Below, piece after piece: positions 17,373 to 25,786 of a DNA stretch of 64,000 nt (the first letter of the stretch is position 1; each line of letters opens with the position of its first letter). Source of the stretch: Aliivibrio fischeri (GTDB lineage: Bacteria > Pseudomonadota > Gammaproteobacteria > Enterobacterales > Vibrionaceae); contig CP160630.1 of assembly GCA_038993745.2 (NCBI GenBank), positions 682,001 through 746,000 of the forward strand, given 5' to 3'. The position numbers were made by a program, and so were the translations under genes. The notes under the pieces are model-generated. The model worked only from the letters and a program-made list of their open reading frames with translations, did not search any database and was not told where the DNA came from.

Positions 17373-18026
17373 TGTATTCAAACCACTCAATAAAATCCTA
17401 GCTTTTTCTTGAATATTACTCGATGATTGTATGAAAGGTTTAAGTAATTCACTATAATTTTTCATATGCTCGGAACTAATAGTAGATGGTAAATCATTAT
17501 TCATTTTCTTTTCCGATAATTCTTGTAAACCTTTAGCTAACCAAATTTTATAATTCCTAACAGCACTGCTTAATTCTAGGTGTTCCGCATCAAATTCTGG
17601 TAAATATAAGCCTTGAATCAATTCAGCTTTAATCCACATTTGATCATCATATTCATTTTTAGAACCAAAATATTTCTCTTCCATTTCTTTATGAAGAACG
17701 TCTTTTATCCCCATAGCCAACAGTACATATTGCTCTAGTTTCTCTCTGCGTAATTGATCGTTTTCTTTTTTTTTCCAATACTCGTATTCAAAATCATTTT
17801 TAATTTTTTCAGTTACACTCGCTGTAAGCTCTGTTTGCTTTCGAATAATATTTAGACTATCTTCAATAGCAAGGAACTTTGCTTTTTCGGAATATAAGCT
17901 TTTGAAAAGAGCTACTAATGAAACTATACATAAAAACAAAATAAGATATATAACATAATATTCTAAATTCACCAAAAATGGTTTATTTATCAAATCATTA
18001 GCCAATCCATCTACTACATTTTTCAT
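17370..18026 (-). CDS. Membrane-anchored helical protein, 218 aa
   Basis: One transmembrane helix at about residues 23-45 (YYVIYLILFLCIVSLVALF), then a long charged helical region with heptad character (about 50-110) and a helical C-terminal domain. The ORF is open further into attC 24, but the ATG at 18026 (MKNVVDGLAND) is the plausible start. It has the same layout as 2658-3479 and 27627-28181. No family recognised. Confidence 0.72.
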   Translation of the reverse strand: MKNVVDGLANDLINKPFLVNLEYYVIYLILFLCIVSLVALFKSLYSEKAKFLAIEDSLNIIRKQTELTASVTEKIKNDFEYEYWKKKENDQLRREKLEQYVLLAMGIKDVLHKEMEEKYFGSKNEYDDQMWIKAELIQGLYLPEFDAEHLELSSAVRNYKIWLAKGLQELSEKKMNNDLPSTISSEHMKNYSELLKPFIQSSSNIQEKARILLSGLNT

Positions 18027-18062
18027 TTTACCACACTCAATCTTACTATATGGACCGAACAC

Positions 18063-18182
18063 ATAACGCTTGCATAACACGTTTATTACTATGCAAACCA
18101 ACCTGAATTAATCGCCTTAATCACGAAACCCAAGGCAAACCCAGAACGCCGAGTGTAATAAATTGTGTTGATGCGATTGTTA
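18063..18182 (-). repeat. attC 24 (TTTATTA type)
   Basis: Right part reads AATAAATTGTGTTGATG, a one-base change in the outer arm. Belongs to Cass2 copy 2. Confidence 0.93.
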
Positions 18183-18188
18183 TGTAAA

Positions 18189-18635
18189 TTACTTCAGCGC
18201 AATATAAACACTGACTTTATTCACATTCTCATAATGCTCAAAATCTGTAGAGTAAGCCCTAGCATGCTCACAATTTGAAGAGCTAAAATATGCCCAAACA
18301 GACTTCCAAGCGTTTATTACAGCTTCTGGAAATTCGCCTTCCGATTCAAATTTTAAGTATTGGCCAGCAACTATTTCAACGGAGGTTAAAGCGACTTCTG
18401 ATGAAGATACTTCATTTGAACCCATAAGAATGTCAAAGTCCCCTGTTACGTCAGATTCATAGTTATAATAAACACTGTACGCACGAGCACCCGATTTATA
18501 ATCAATACCTACATTTGAATCGACAAACTGTACGTGTTGTGGGATTTTCGCTGTATCTGGATTAATTTCGAGCTCATTACACGTTCTGATGTGCAGCCCC
18601 TGAACAATAAAACTCTTTACCTGTACAATTTCCAT
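18189..18635 (-). CDS. Cass2-type effector-binding domain protein (copy 2)
   Basis: Differs from 16790-17236 at about four residues (VESF/VKSF, ELEM/ELEI, GNDY/GIDY, ENAN/ENVN). Separated from copy 1 by a single cassette. The attC after its stop is of the TTTATTA class whereas that of copy 1 is of the TTTGCT class, so the two copies are not simple duplicates of a whole cassette. Confidence 0.85.
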   Translation of the reverse strand: MEIVQVKSFIVQGLHIRTCNELEINPDTAKIPQHVQFVDSNVGIDYKSGARAYSVYYNYESDVTGDFDILMGSNEVSSSEVALTSVEIVAGQYLKFESEGEFPEAVINAWKSVWAYFSSSNCEHARAYSTDFEHYENVNKVSVYIALK

Positions 18636-18652
18636 TTTTGACTCCATTTACA

Positions 18653-18773
18653 TAACGCCTGCATAACACGTTTGCTACTATACAGACCTAGCTGAATTTT
18701 AACGCCTTAATCACTGAAACTAAAGGCAAACTGACAACACCGAGTGTAGCAAATCGTGTTGATGCATTTGTTA
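18653..18773 (-). repeat. attC 25 (TTTGCTA type)
   Basis: Arms as in attC 2; CACCGAGTG in place of CGCCGAGTG. Belongs to the VOC gene. Confidence 0.95.
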
Positions 18774-18785
18774 TATGCTATAGAC

Positions 18786-19196
18786 TTAGTTAGCTTGATT
18801 TAACTGCAATAAGTCCCATTTTGTACCGTATAAGTCTTTAAATACAACAACTGTGCCGTATTCTTCAACGCGTGGCTCTTCAGTAAACTCAACACCTTGA
18901 GCTTTCATAAACTCATAGTCACGCCAGAAATCATTAGTTTGAAGAAATAAGAAAACACGACCGCCAGCTTGATTACCAACTGATTTTAATTGGTCATCAT
19001 TACTTGCTTGAGCCAATAGTAAATTTGTTCCTGTTGAATTAGGTGGAGATATTTGAACCCAACGTTTACCACCGCCTAAATCCGTATCTTCGACAAGTTC
19101 AAATTGTAGTTTTTTAGTATAAAATTCAATTGCATCATCATAGTTTTCAACAACTAAGGCAATATTACCAATTCTTTGTTCGATAGGCTTATTCAT
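18786..19196 (-). CDS. VOC (glyoxalase/bleomycin-resistance fold) protein, 136 aa
   Basis: Vicinal-oxygen-chelate fold: N-terminal module IALVVENYDDAIEFYTKKLQFELVEDT then KRWVQISPP, and C-terminal module GGRVFLFLQTNDFWRDYEFMKAQGVEF, PRVEEYGTVVVFKDLYGTKWDLLQL. The position that is often a metal-binding His in the first strand (HVSLVV-like) is Asn here (GNIALVV), so metal chemistry is uncertain. VOC members act in resistance or small-molecule chemistry. The ATG at 19196 is preferred over one seven codons upstream. Confidence 0.9.
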   Translation of the reverse strand: MNKPIEQRIGNIALVVENYDDAIEFYTKKLQFELVEDTDLGGGKRWVQISPPNSTGTNLLLAQASNDDQLKSVGNQAGGRVFLFLQTNDFWRDYEFMKAQGVEFTEEPRVEEYGTVVVFKDLYGTKWDLLQLNQAN

Positions 19197-19262
19197 TCGT
19201 GGCTCACTACAGTTCAAAAATAGAATTCTACCCTATTTAGCTCATAAACTCATTTTTGCATA

Positions 19263-19381
19263 TAACGCCTGCATAACACGTTTGCTGCCATGCAGATTAA
19301 ACTCAAATTTACCACTTAACACAGTAAACTCAAAGAAACCTAGAATGCCGAATGTAGCAAATCGTGTTGATGCATTTGTTA
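19263..19381 (-). repeat. attC 26 (TTTGCTG variant)
   Basis: Belongs to the broken tRNA-binding-domain cassette. Confidence 0.93.
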
Positions 19382-19405
19382 TGGCTTAGAATCTACGACA
19401 AGAAT

Positions 19406-19758
19406 CTAACCTGCTCTACTACCATTTGGCATTGGAGTTTCTGGCATAGCCAAACAAGGAGTTAATTTATCTGCATAACCAATATCAAACAGCATACCTT
19501 GAGATATTTCACCAGCCATCTTCTGCTCAGGTAAATTAACAACAAATAGAGCCTGCTTACCTTCAATTTCAGATGGATTTTCACGTTCTTGCTTAATACC
19601 AGCAAGAATCGAACGTTCATGGTCACCAAAGTCTACGGTCAACTTCATTAATTTATTGGATTTCTTAACATCAGAGACAGCTGTAATCGTCCCACTCGTA
19701 TATCTAATTTTTCAAAGTCACCGAATGCGATAAGTTCTTTAATTGGTGCATATTCCAT
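19406..19758 (-). pseudogene. CsaA/YgjH-like tRNA-binding-domain protein, one frameshift
   Basis: The second half (19406-19648) is a typical CsaA/YgjH OB-fold: SILAGIKQ, GKQALFVVNLPEQKMAGEISQGMLF, then MPNGSRAG. The first part starts at 19758 as MEYAPIKELIAFGDFEKLDIRVG, the usual start of the family, and then shifts frame at a run of three C (plus strand 19691-19693). One extra base restores TITAVSDVKKSNKLMKLTVDF in frame. As written no full product is made; the frame restarting at ATG 19648 would lack the first strand. Relatives bind tRNA. Confidence 0.82.
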
Positions 19759-19788
19759 TTTAATTCTCTTTAATTTATTTTTGAGCCA

Positions 19789-19907
19789 TAACGCTTGCAT
19801 AACACGTTTACTACTATGCAATCATACTTAAAATTGACGCCTTACAACGAGAAACACCCGACAACCTAGGATGCCGAGTGTAGTAAATCGTGTTGATGCA
19901 TTTGTTA
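19789..19907 (-). repeat. attC 27 (TTTACTA type)
   Basis: Left arm TAACGCTTGCATAACACG with TTTACTA inner arm. Belongs to the two-gene cassette 19913-20312. Confidence 0.94.
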
Positions 19908-19912
19908 TGTGC

Positions 19913-20135
19913 TTATTTTAGAGTCACATATTTACTTAACTTAATTCCTTTACTAATTTCAGCTCCATATGATTCATTAATTTTTGCAGCCTTATACCGC
20001 TTTACAAGAAACATTCAAATCTCGTATCTCATGTGCATATTGAATTGAAAAAAGATGGATCATCGCAACCGACTCATTGAGTGGTGCATTGTTATACATG
20101 TCAGATAACCTGTCACCCAATTCATTTAACGTCAT
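19913..20135 (-). pseudogene. Small HTH-like-domain protein, frameshifted
   Basis: Begins MTLNELGDRLSDMYNNAPLNE with AAGGGA before the ATG at 20135, then SVAMIHLFSIQYAHEIRDL. In this frame it ends at 19992 after 47 residues. A neighbouring frame continues KAAKINESYGAEISKGIKLS to a stop at 19913, as in the related proteins I recall. So a small insertion or deletion near 20000-20010 breaks the gene. Second gene of its cassette. Confidence 0.65.
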
Positions 20136-20144
20136 AATAATCCC

Positions 20145-20312
20145 TTAATCTTTATATTTATCGTAAGTTTTCGGCTCAAATTTTCGTGCTACTTCCAATG
20201 ATTCTTGAAATTCAGCTTCAGCAAATTCATCTATTAAACGACCAGATTGAACTTCTTTTCTTCGTTTTGAGCGATTCTTAAGTATCGATTCAATAATTGA
20301 TAAAAATTTCAT
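20145..20312 (-). CDS. Small charged protein, 55 aa
   Basis: Starts MKFLSIIESILKNRSKRRKE at 20312, behind a very strong AAGGAGG site, and stops ten bases before the next gene's ATG. Rich in K, R and E with an amphipathic N-terminal helix; no family recognised. The two genes are probably one transcript. Confidence 0.7.
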   Translation of the reverse strand: MKFLSIIESILKNRSKRRKEVQSGRLIDEFAEAEFQESLEVARKFEPKTYDKYKD

Positions 20313-20330
20313 AAAACCTCCTTGTGCACA

Positions 20331-20449
20331 TAACGCCTGCATAACACGTTTGCTATCATGCAGATTAAGCCCCAATTTACCACTTAATACGGTAAACCAA
20401 AAGAAACCTAGAATGCCGAGTGTAGCAAATCGTGTTGATGCATTTGTTA
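20331..20449 (-). repeat. attC 28 (TTTGCTA type)
   Basis: Arms as in attC 2. Belongs to the gene-less cassette 20450-20867 that carries two candidate small RNAs. Confidence 0.95.
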
Positions 20450-20540
20450 TACGTATCTACTTTAGTTTGAATAAGCACATATACAAAACTTAAAATAAAT
20501 TACAGCTCATCACAGCTAAAACAACACAAGAGGTATGAAT

Positions 20541-20615
20541 AAAAAAAGAGCTCGATGACTGGAATCGAGCCCTGAACGTGAAACGCCTATACACAGCAAC
20601 ACAAAATTAGTGAGG
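20541..20615 (-). ncRNA. Candidate small RNA 1 of a tandem pair
   Basis: No ORF lies in this cassette. On the minus strand a promoter-like pair (TTGGTT at 20645-20650, 17-base spacer, TAGACT at 20622-20627) precedes about 75 nt that end in a hairpin GCTCGAT/ATCGAGC (20550-20570) and seven T. The middle holds TGTGTTGCTGT, GTTTCACGT and GGGCTCGAT; the same layout with TGTGTTGCTGT and GTTTCATGT recurs in the second unit. Terminators and -35/-10 positions are conserved but the stems differ in sequence. Confidence 0.6.
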
Positions 20616-20621
20616 AGTTCT

Positions 20622-20650
20622 AGTCTATTACTGGAATCACTCTAAACCAA
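20622..20650 (-). promoter_or_regulatory. Candidate promoter of small RNA 1
   Basis: TTGGTT, 17 bases, TAGACT on the minus strand. The same spacing is kept in the second unit (TTAGTA, 17, TAAAAT). Confidence 0.45.
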
Positions 20651-20696
20651 CTGTAAAATAAGACAGGTTTCTTTTTAACGCTACATTCCTCAGCAC

Positions 20697-20773
20697 AAAA
20701 AAAGGGACTCATTGGCTAAAATTGAGTCCCAGACATGAAATGCTTGTCTACAGCAACACATAAGTAAGGAGTG
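20697..20773 (-). ncRNA. Candidate small RNA 2 of a tandem pair
   Basis: Diverged copy of the first unit. Ends with a perfect eight-base stem GGGACTCA/TGAGTCCC (20704-20730) and seven T. It shares TGTGTTGCTGT and TTTCATGT with unit 1. The stem differs by several base pairs but stays closed, which is what a functional RNA terminator would show. No protein frame spans it. Confidence 0.6.
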
Positions 20774-20779
20774 ACTACG

Positions 20780-20808
20780 ATTTTATTACATTGACACTGT
20801 CTTACTAA
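20780..20808 (-). promoter_or_regulatory. Candidate promoter of small RNA 2
   Basis: TTAGTA (20803-20808), 17-base spacer, TAAAAT (20780-20785) on the minus strand; TTTACAGTT lies just upstream in both units. Confidence 0.45.
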
Positions 20809-20867
20809 CTGTAAAATCAGGTAGGTTACTATTAAATATTTATAATTTGGACGTCATTGATTTCGTA

Positions 20868-20986
20868 TAACGCCTGCATAACACGTTTACTACTATGCAA
20901 TTATACTTAATATTGACGCCTTAAAACGAGAAACATCCGACAACCTGAGGTGCCGAGTGTAGTAAATCGTGTTGATGCATTTGTTA
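20868..20986 (-). repeat. attC 29 (TTTACTA type)
   Basis: Inner arms TTTACTA/TAGTAAA. Belongs to the DUF4145-like pseudogene cassette. Confidence 0.95.
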
Positions 20987-20995
20987 TAAGCAAAT

Positions 20996-21671
20996 TCATT
21001 GAATATTTAAAGTTTTCATTTGCTCTGCTTTTAGATGTAATTCAAATTTAGCTTCATACAAATGAACTAGTAAAGCTTCTAAAAGATCTAAGGCGAATGC
21101 TAGAGTTGCTTTATCTGGGCTTATAAGTCGATGAGCAGCGTCATCACCAATAAATTTGATACTTTTTAATCCCTCAATAATACTTTCAGGAATACCGGCA
21201 ACTTCTTGCAACTTTTCAATTTTTTTATCAAATTTCCAAACTTGCTGGTCAGATATACCTTGGTCAATACACACTGCTTCTAATAATGAACGTATTGACA
21301 TTGCTGTTGGGACACCTAAACCAACTTGAAAAGCTTTAATTATATCGTTATAAACACTGTTAAGTTTCGCATTAATGTGTAAAACCTTTTGGGTTTCTTA
21401 TATTCCAATTCCTTTCGGGACTAAAAATAGACCCATATATTTTATCATTATTAGCGTCATACATTCCTGAATGTGTATACCGCTCTTCCAAACATGCAGT
21501 ATCACACCCACGACACACCCAGAACAAAAAATCAGACTCTTCGTACCAACGAAGATAGTTTTCACCTTCGATATCTACTTCATCATACTCATGCTTTGAA
21601 TGCGAAAATTTAAGCTCATGATTTGTTTTACAGCCACACGTATTGCAGTGAATTTTTTCAATTTCTAACAC
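20996..21671 (-). pseudogene. DUF4145-like protein split by a frameshift
   Basis: The first part (from GTG 21671, with AAGGAA upstream) has a zinc-ribbon-like start, CNTCGCKTNHEL, and CRGCDTACLEE, and runs to a stop at 21372. The second part (20996-21301) reads SIRSLLEAVCIDQGI, then IKFIGDDAAHRL and LALDLLEALLVHLYE-like helices, the pattern of DUF4145. The two join by removing one base from the AAAA run near 21391-21394, giving NPKVLHINAKLNSVYND. DUF4145 is often fused to or next to restriction and defence proteins. Confidence 0.72.
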
Positions 21672-21690
21672 AATGTTTCCTTTTTGCTTA

Positions 21691-21811
21691 TAACGCCTGC
21701 ATAACACGTTTGCTACTATACAGACTTAGCTAAATTTTACCGCCTTACTCACTGAAACTAAAGGCAAACTGACAACGCCGAGTGTAGCAAATCGTGTTGA
21801 TGCATTTGTTA
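21691..21811 (-). repeat. attC 30 (TTTGCTA type)
   Basis: Arms as in attC 2. Belongs to the gene at 21819-22691. Confidence 0.95.
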
Positions 21812-21818
21812 TGTGATT

Positions 21819-22742
21819 CTAAAATGGCATGCTTTCCATCTGACTCTTGAGATCATCTTCAGTTAAATCAGGAAGCGATTCAAACCATTGAACTATATCT
21901 TTGATTTCTTGACTTTCCTTTCTCAAGTTATCCATAAACATCTTATATTTCTGAGGATGAAGTTCTTGAACATTATCAGATTGTCCTTCATATAAAAAAC
22001 CTGAAAAGGGAGCGTTCATTCCAAACTTACGATCCAAATCAAAGCCGTTTAGCAATATTGGGTTACTTAAAACAACGATTACCGAGATTTCTTCAACAGT
22101 TTTAATAAAAAAATGAACTGCTTGATCGCAAGCATTTTTATCAAAGCCATAGTAACCTATACCATTAATTGACGCCCGTGACGGTGATATTTTATCTATA
22201 CCATTATCGGTTCCTTTAACATGAATAACATCACATAGTTCCCAATATAATTGCAGAACATTATCTTCCCATTGGCATTCTTGGTTACACAGTAAGAACT
22301 CTTCTTTTACAAGTAACCCTTTAACTGCGCGTTTAAAATTAGGCGTACCTCTCTTTGAATTGAGCCATTCATTACCCTTTTCTTTTTCTACATTGTCTAA
22401 TACAAAATAAGATCCTGTTATGATTAATTCAAGAGCTCTTCTCAAGCAATCATAAACACTTTTATATTGGCACATAAGCATTAAAGATAAAGAACGATCT
22501 AATTCTCTCGCCGCTTCTATCCATGGAAATATATCAACTTTAGATAGGTGATCACTACGAGCTTGAGGAGCATCCATTAGTTCATAATTACAAAAGTCTC
22601 TTGCTAAAATCAACTTTTCACTTTGTATAAATTCATCATGTAGATACTTCGAACTAATGGACATTGAATTTGATAGATCAGCAAGTAACACTTTTGTCTT
22701 GCTTTAAAATGCTCATTAGGCAGATCAAATAAGCTCATTTAT
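21819..22742 (-). pseudogene. Cassette protein of about 305 aa, probable frameshift near the start
   Basis: The long frame (21819-22691) could start only at a GTG without a ribosome site. A better start is the ATG near 22742, after GGAGAAATAA, reading MSLFDLPNEHFKARQK. This frame meets the long one if one base is added at the AAAA run near 22692-22696. The protein is helical (DRSLSLMLMCQYKSVYDCLRRALELI) with no membrane segment; it resembles uncharacterised proteins that carry two helical repeats, but I cannot name a family. If translation starts at the GTG after all, the gene is intact. Confidence 0.55.
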
Positions 22743-22755
22743 TTCTCCAATCACA

Positions 22756-22874
22756 TAACGCCTGCATAACACGTTTGCTACCATGCAAATTAAGCTCAAA
22801 TTTACCACTTAATACGGTAAACTCAAAGAAACCTAGAATGCCGAATGTAGCAAATCGTGTTGATGCATTTGTTA
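22756..22874 (-). repeat. attC 31 (TTTGCTA type)
   Basis: Belongs to the AAA NTPase cassette, whose TAG/TAA stop lies at its GTTA end. Confidence 0.95.
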
Positions 22875-23417
22875 GCTGTTTTCTAATTTGGCCAAAATAA
22901 ACTTAACCCTTTCGTCTACTGTACCAAAAGGAACCTCAACTAACTCATAACCTGATTTTTCGTAAGCAACGATAATTTCATTATAAAAATTTATCGCAAC
23001 ATTAAAGTCTTCTCTCCGCTCATTGTCATTAGTAAAAATATCTTTCCAAGGTGGAAAAATAAAAACCTTCGAATGATATTTAAAATTAGTAATTTTTGAA
23101 ACAAGTACATCACTTATTTTAACTTTCTCAAGGTTAAAAAAAGCAAGCACATCAACAATACTTCTATCAAAAAATACTATGTTATTTTTACTTTGATTCT
23201 TGAGGTAAGAAGCGATTCCATATCTTAACACTAAGTTATCAAAAGCTTGTTTATTAGCCCAAGGTAATGCATCTCCCTTTTGCTCTAGTTGATTCCGAAT
23301 GATTTTACGTCCAGCTTCTTCAGAGCAAAAAAAATTTCTTGCTTTTAACGCGTTAATAACAGTTGTTTTCCCAGAGCTAGGACCACCAGTAAGGATTATA
23401 AAATTATCTTGATTCAA
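22872..23417 (-). CDS. AAA-type NTPase/kinase (AAA_28-like), 181 aa
   Basis: P-loop at residues 11-19 (GGPSSGKTT), then a SEEAGRKIIRNQLE segment and FFDRSIVDVLAFF, a typical Asp-Arg motif in small nucleotide or phosphate kinases of the AAA_28 group. A lid-like FPPWKDIFTNDNERREDF follows. These are small ATPases/kinases with unknown substrates, frequent in Vibrio cassettes. GGAGGA stands before the ATG at 23417. Confidence 0.9.
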   Translation of the reverse strand: MNQDNFIILTGGPSSGKTTVINALKARNFFCSEEAGRKIIRNQLEQKGDALPWANKQAFDNLVLRYGIASYLKNQSKNNIVFFDRSIVDVLAFFNLEKVKISDVLVSKITNFKYHSKVFIFPPWKDIFTNDNERREDFNVAINFYNEIIVAYEKSGYELVEVPFGTVDERVKFILAKLENS

Positions 23418-23437
23418 ATCTTCCTCCTTGAAACAGC

Positions 23438-23558
23438 TAACGCCTGCATAACACGTTTGCTACGATACAGGCCTAGCTGAATTTTAACGCCTTAATCACT
23501 GAAACTAAAGGTAAACTGACAACGCCGAGTGTAGCAAGTCGTGTTGATGCATTTGTTA
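23438..23558 (-). repeat. attC 32 (TTTGCTA type)
   Basis: Right inner arm reads TAGCAAG, one mismatch. Belongs to 23597-23836. Confidence 0.94.
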
Positions 23559-23596
23559 TGCGTATTATTCGATGGTGAATATTACGACTAAACGGA

Positions 23597-23836
23597 CTAT
23601 ATCAGTCCGAATTTTTTCATTGCATTCTTTACAACCAAGATTTTTTCTTCTGGGCATGGATATTTTCTCTCCGTTGATGATAGACGATTGGGAGCTTGTT
23701 TCATTTTAATCCCATTCAATTCTTTTATATGAGCTATCCAACAACTTTTAACTGAAAAGTTATATTTTCTTTTCACGTATTCCTGTACTTTTTTATAAGT
23801 CATATTCCCATTTCCAAATTTAATGAATGCATCCAA
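23597..23836 (-). CDS. Small conserved basic protein, about 79 aa
   Basis: Core reads MTYKKVQEYVKRKYNFSVKSCWIAHIKELNG, APNRLSS and YPCPEEK, ending KKFGLI. I recall this layout in many bacteria without a defined function. The alternative ATG at MTYKKV (23803) has GGAAATGGGAA before it and could be the true start, giving 68 residues. A 134-base stretch between it and attC 33 holds nothing I recognise. Confidence 0.7.
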   Translation of the reverse strand: MDAFIKFGNGNMTYKKVQEYVKRKYNFSVKSCWIAHIKELNGIKMKQAPNRLSSTERKYPCPEEKILVVKNAMKKFGLI

Positions 23837-23970
23837 TTAAAGTAGCATGGTGATAAAAATAATACTTTGATGCAGAAATAAAATGCATAGCTCACTATTT
23901 GAAGTCTGTGCGATTACTCAAAAAAATATATCGCTAAGAATGATAGAAAATGAAATGTTACCGAAACGCA

Positions 23971-24089
23971 TAACGCCTGCATAACACGTTTGCTACCATG
24001 CAGATTAAACTTAAATTTACCACTTAATGCGGTAAACCCAAAGAAATCTAGAATGCCGAATGTAGCAAATCGTGTTGATGCATTTGTTA
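23971..24089 (-). repeat. attC 33 (TTTGCTA type)
   Basis: Belongs to the cold-shock/Excalibur gene. Confidence 0.95.
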
Positions 24090-24098
24090 TATTGCCTA

Positions 24099-24599
24099 CT
24101 AAAAATTACAGTGCTGACTTTCACAAGGTACACCATCGCCATCTCCATCCATTTTTGTATTTGGACAATTAGCAATGTAGAACTTAGCTTCGTCACATGA
24201 CCTCATTTCGCTACAGTAAGTTTTTCCATCACAGCTAAACCCCATATTTTCATATGCAGGCGTTGTAATAAGTAAAGGTGCTGAGTCGTTTTTAGATACG
24301 TTACTTTTTGACAAAAATTGATAGCCAAGTATGCCGATTGTGATAACAGCCAACACCAAAATTTTTGTTACGAAAGAGCTTCTAGATTTAGATGGTTGAA
24401 CACCGATTAGTGAAATAGATTTAGCATTCGTTTTATCATTTTTATATTCAATTAAAAATGCTACCTCATCACCAACTTGTGGCCGACGGTAACCTTTTTT
24501 AAATTGAGAGATGTGAGCGAATATATTACCTGACGCATTGTCACTTTGAATAAACCCAAAACCACGATCATCAACCCATTTTATGATTTTACCTTTCAT
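24099..24599 (-). CDS. Cold-shock domain - membrane helix - Excalibur domain protein, 166 aa
   Basis: Three parts. Residues 1-68 form a cold-shock domain (KGKIIKWVDDRGFGFIQSD, with FAHIS), which binds single-stranded nucleic acid. Residues 77-95 are a transmembrane helix. Residues 110-166 contain cysteine pairs and the DGDGDGVPCES calcium-binding loop of Excalibur domains, which should lie in the periplasm. The protein would hold a nucleic-acid-binding head at the inner membrane. AAGGAAAGG lies before the ATG at 24599. Confidence 0.88.
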   Translation of the reverse strand: MKGKIIKWVDDRGFGFIQSDNASGNIFAHISQFKKGYRRPQVGDEVAFLIEYKNDKTNAKSISLIGVQPSKSRSSFVTKILVLAVITIGILGYQFLSKSNVSKNDSAPLLITTPAYENMGFSCDGKTYCSEMRSCDEAKFYIANCPNTKMDGDGDGVPCESQHCNF

Positions 24600-24622
24600 A
24601 CCTTTCCTTTTCACTGGCAATA

Positions 24623-24741
24623 TAACGCCTGCATAACACGTTTGCTACCATGCAGAATAAGTTCAAATTTACCACTTAATATGGTAAAACCAAAGAAACC
24701 TAGAATGCCGAATGTAGCAAATCGTGTTGATGCATTTGTTA
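24623..24741 (-). repeat. attC 34 (TTTGCTA type)
   Basis: Belongs to the two-gene cassette 24739-25598. Confidence 0.95.
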
Positions 24742-25167
24742 GAACAATTCTTCTACGACTCGCTCAATACTTCTATCAACATAACCTACAAAGAAGAATT
24801 TATGATATTCGCACAAGTGATTTAACTCATCATTGTCTAGAGGAAACAATCTAATAAACTTACTGTCTTTTGCTACCTCTTTTGAACTACCAATATACTC
24901 GCAAGAATCACTTATGAGACTTACGCCAAAGAAAATATTTCCATAAACGGCATGAGGGACAACAAAGAGATTATGTGAAACCCTAAAAAGATAATGAGTT
25001 TCAAGTTGCTCGTTTTGAACAGCATGAAAGCTAAATATTTTTCGTTCTTCAAGGTAGTCATCAAAACTTAAAAAAAATGACGTAAACTTACTTGTCCCTC
25101 TAGGTCTTTCAATTGGAAAAATCAATTTTCTGAAAGATAATTCTATAAAGTCATATACTAGACTCAT
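24739..25167 (-). CDS. Partner of the ART-fold protein, 142 aa
   Basis: Second gene of its cassette; its ATG (25167) overlaps the TGA of the upstream gene by four bases, which implies coupled translation. The protein starts MSLVYDFIELSFRKLIFPIERPRG; hydrophobic and aromatic residues are frequent but there is no clear membrane segment. No family recognised. By position it is the natural candidate for an antitoxin or immunity protein. Confidence 0.72.
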   Translation of the reverse strand: MSLVYDFIELSFRKLIFPIERPRGTSKFTSFFLSFDDYLEERKIFSFHAVQNEQLETHYLFRVSHNLFVVPHAVYGNIFFGVSLISDSCEYIGSSKEVAKDSKFIRLFPLDNDELNHLCEYHKFFFVGYVDRSIERVVEELF

Positions 25168-25598
25168 TTTATAGTCCTTGTAACTCGGTTTGAATTCAAT
25201 AAATCCTGAGCAACTCTTGACTGCCATTTGTGTTGCAGGTTTATATTATATTTTTCTTTTCCCACTATTGGAGACTGAATAACATCGAAAAAATCGTAAA
25301 CAAAGTTTCTAGGACCGTTTCCCGACATTGCCTTTATTTTTTCTCTCTCTAATTGTGCGTAATGTAAATCGAATACTTCCTGATGCAATTTCCTACAATC
25401 AGGATATCTCACTATCAGTTCAACTACTGAAACACTTTCATCTTTATCACAGTTCCAAGAAGCCTTTGAAGCAACCCATATATCTGGAGTAGTGTAAAAA
25501 CCTTTACCTAATTCACCGCCACCTAAAGTCCAATCTAGATCACCCACATGAATAGCGTTGATAGCACTTGCTGTCGAGCCATGATAGTTCTTTTTCAA
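25164..25598 (-). CDS. ADP-ribosyltransferase-fold (DUF3990-like) protein, 144 aa
   Basis: The start reads KKNYHGSTASAINAI, then GGGELGKGFYTTPDIWVASKAS, which resembles the NAD-binding start of ART-fold proteins of the DUF3990 kind (H-G-S/T then G-x-GFYTT). A C-terminal FVYDFFDVIQSPIVG segment could supply the last strand. I see no unambiguous catalytic Glu. Possible target-modifying toxin, coupled to the 24739-25167 gene. AGGAGA precedes the ATG. Confidence 0.6.
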   Translation of the reverse strand: MKKNYHGSTASAINAIHVGDLDWTLGGGELGKGFYTTPDIWVASKASWNCDKDESVSVVELIVRYPDCRKLHQEVFDLHYAQLEREKIKAMSGNGPRNFVYDFFDVIQSPIVGKEKYNINLQHKWQSRVAQDLLNSNRVTRTIK

Positions 25599-25627
25599 GT
25601 AATTCTCCTAACTAATTTGAATGGTTC

Positions 25628-25746
25628 TAACGCCTGCATAACACGTTTACTGCCAAGCAATTATACTTAAAATTGACGCCTTAAAACGAGAAACACCCGA
25701 CAACCTGAGATGCCGAGTGTAGTAAATCGTGTTGATGCATTTGTTA
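25628..25746 (-). repeat. attC 35 (TTTACTG variant)
   Basis: Inner arm starts TTTACTG; otherwise as attC 4. Belongs to 25787-26302. Confidence 0.94.
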
Positions 25747-25786
25747 TGTGGCTAAATTGCATCACCGCCGTAATTATTCCATACCT

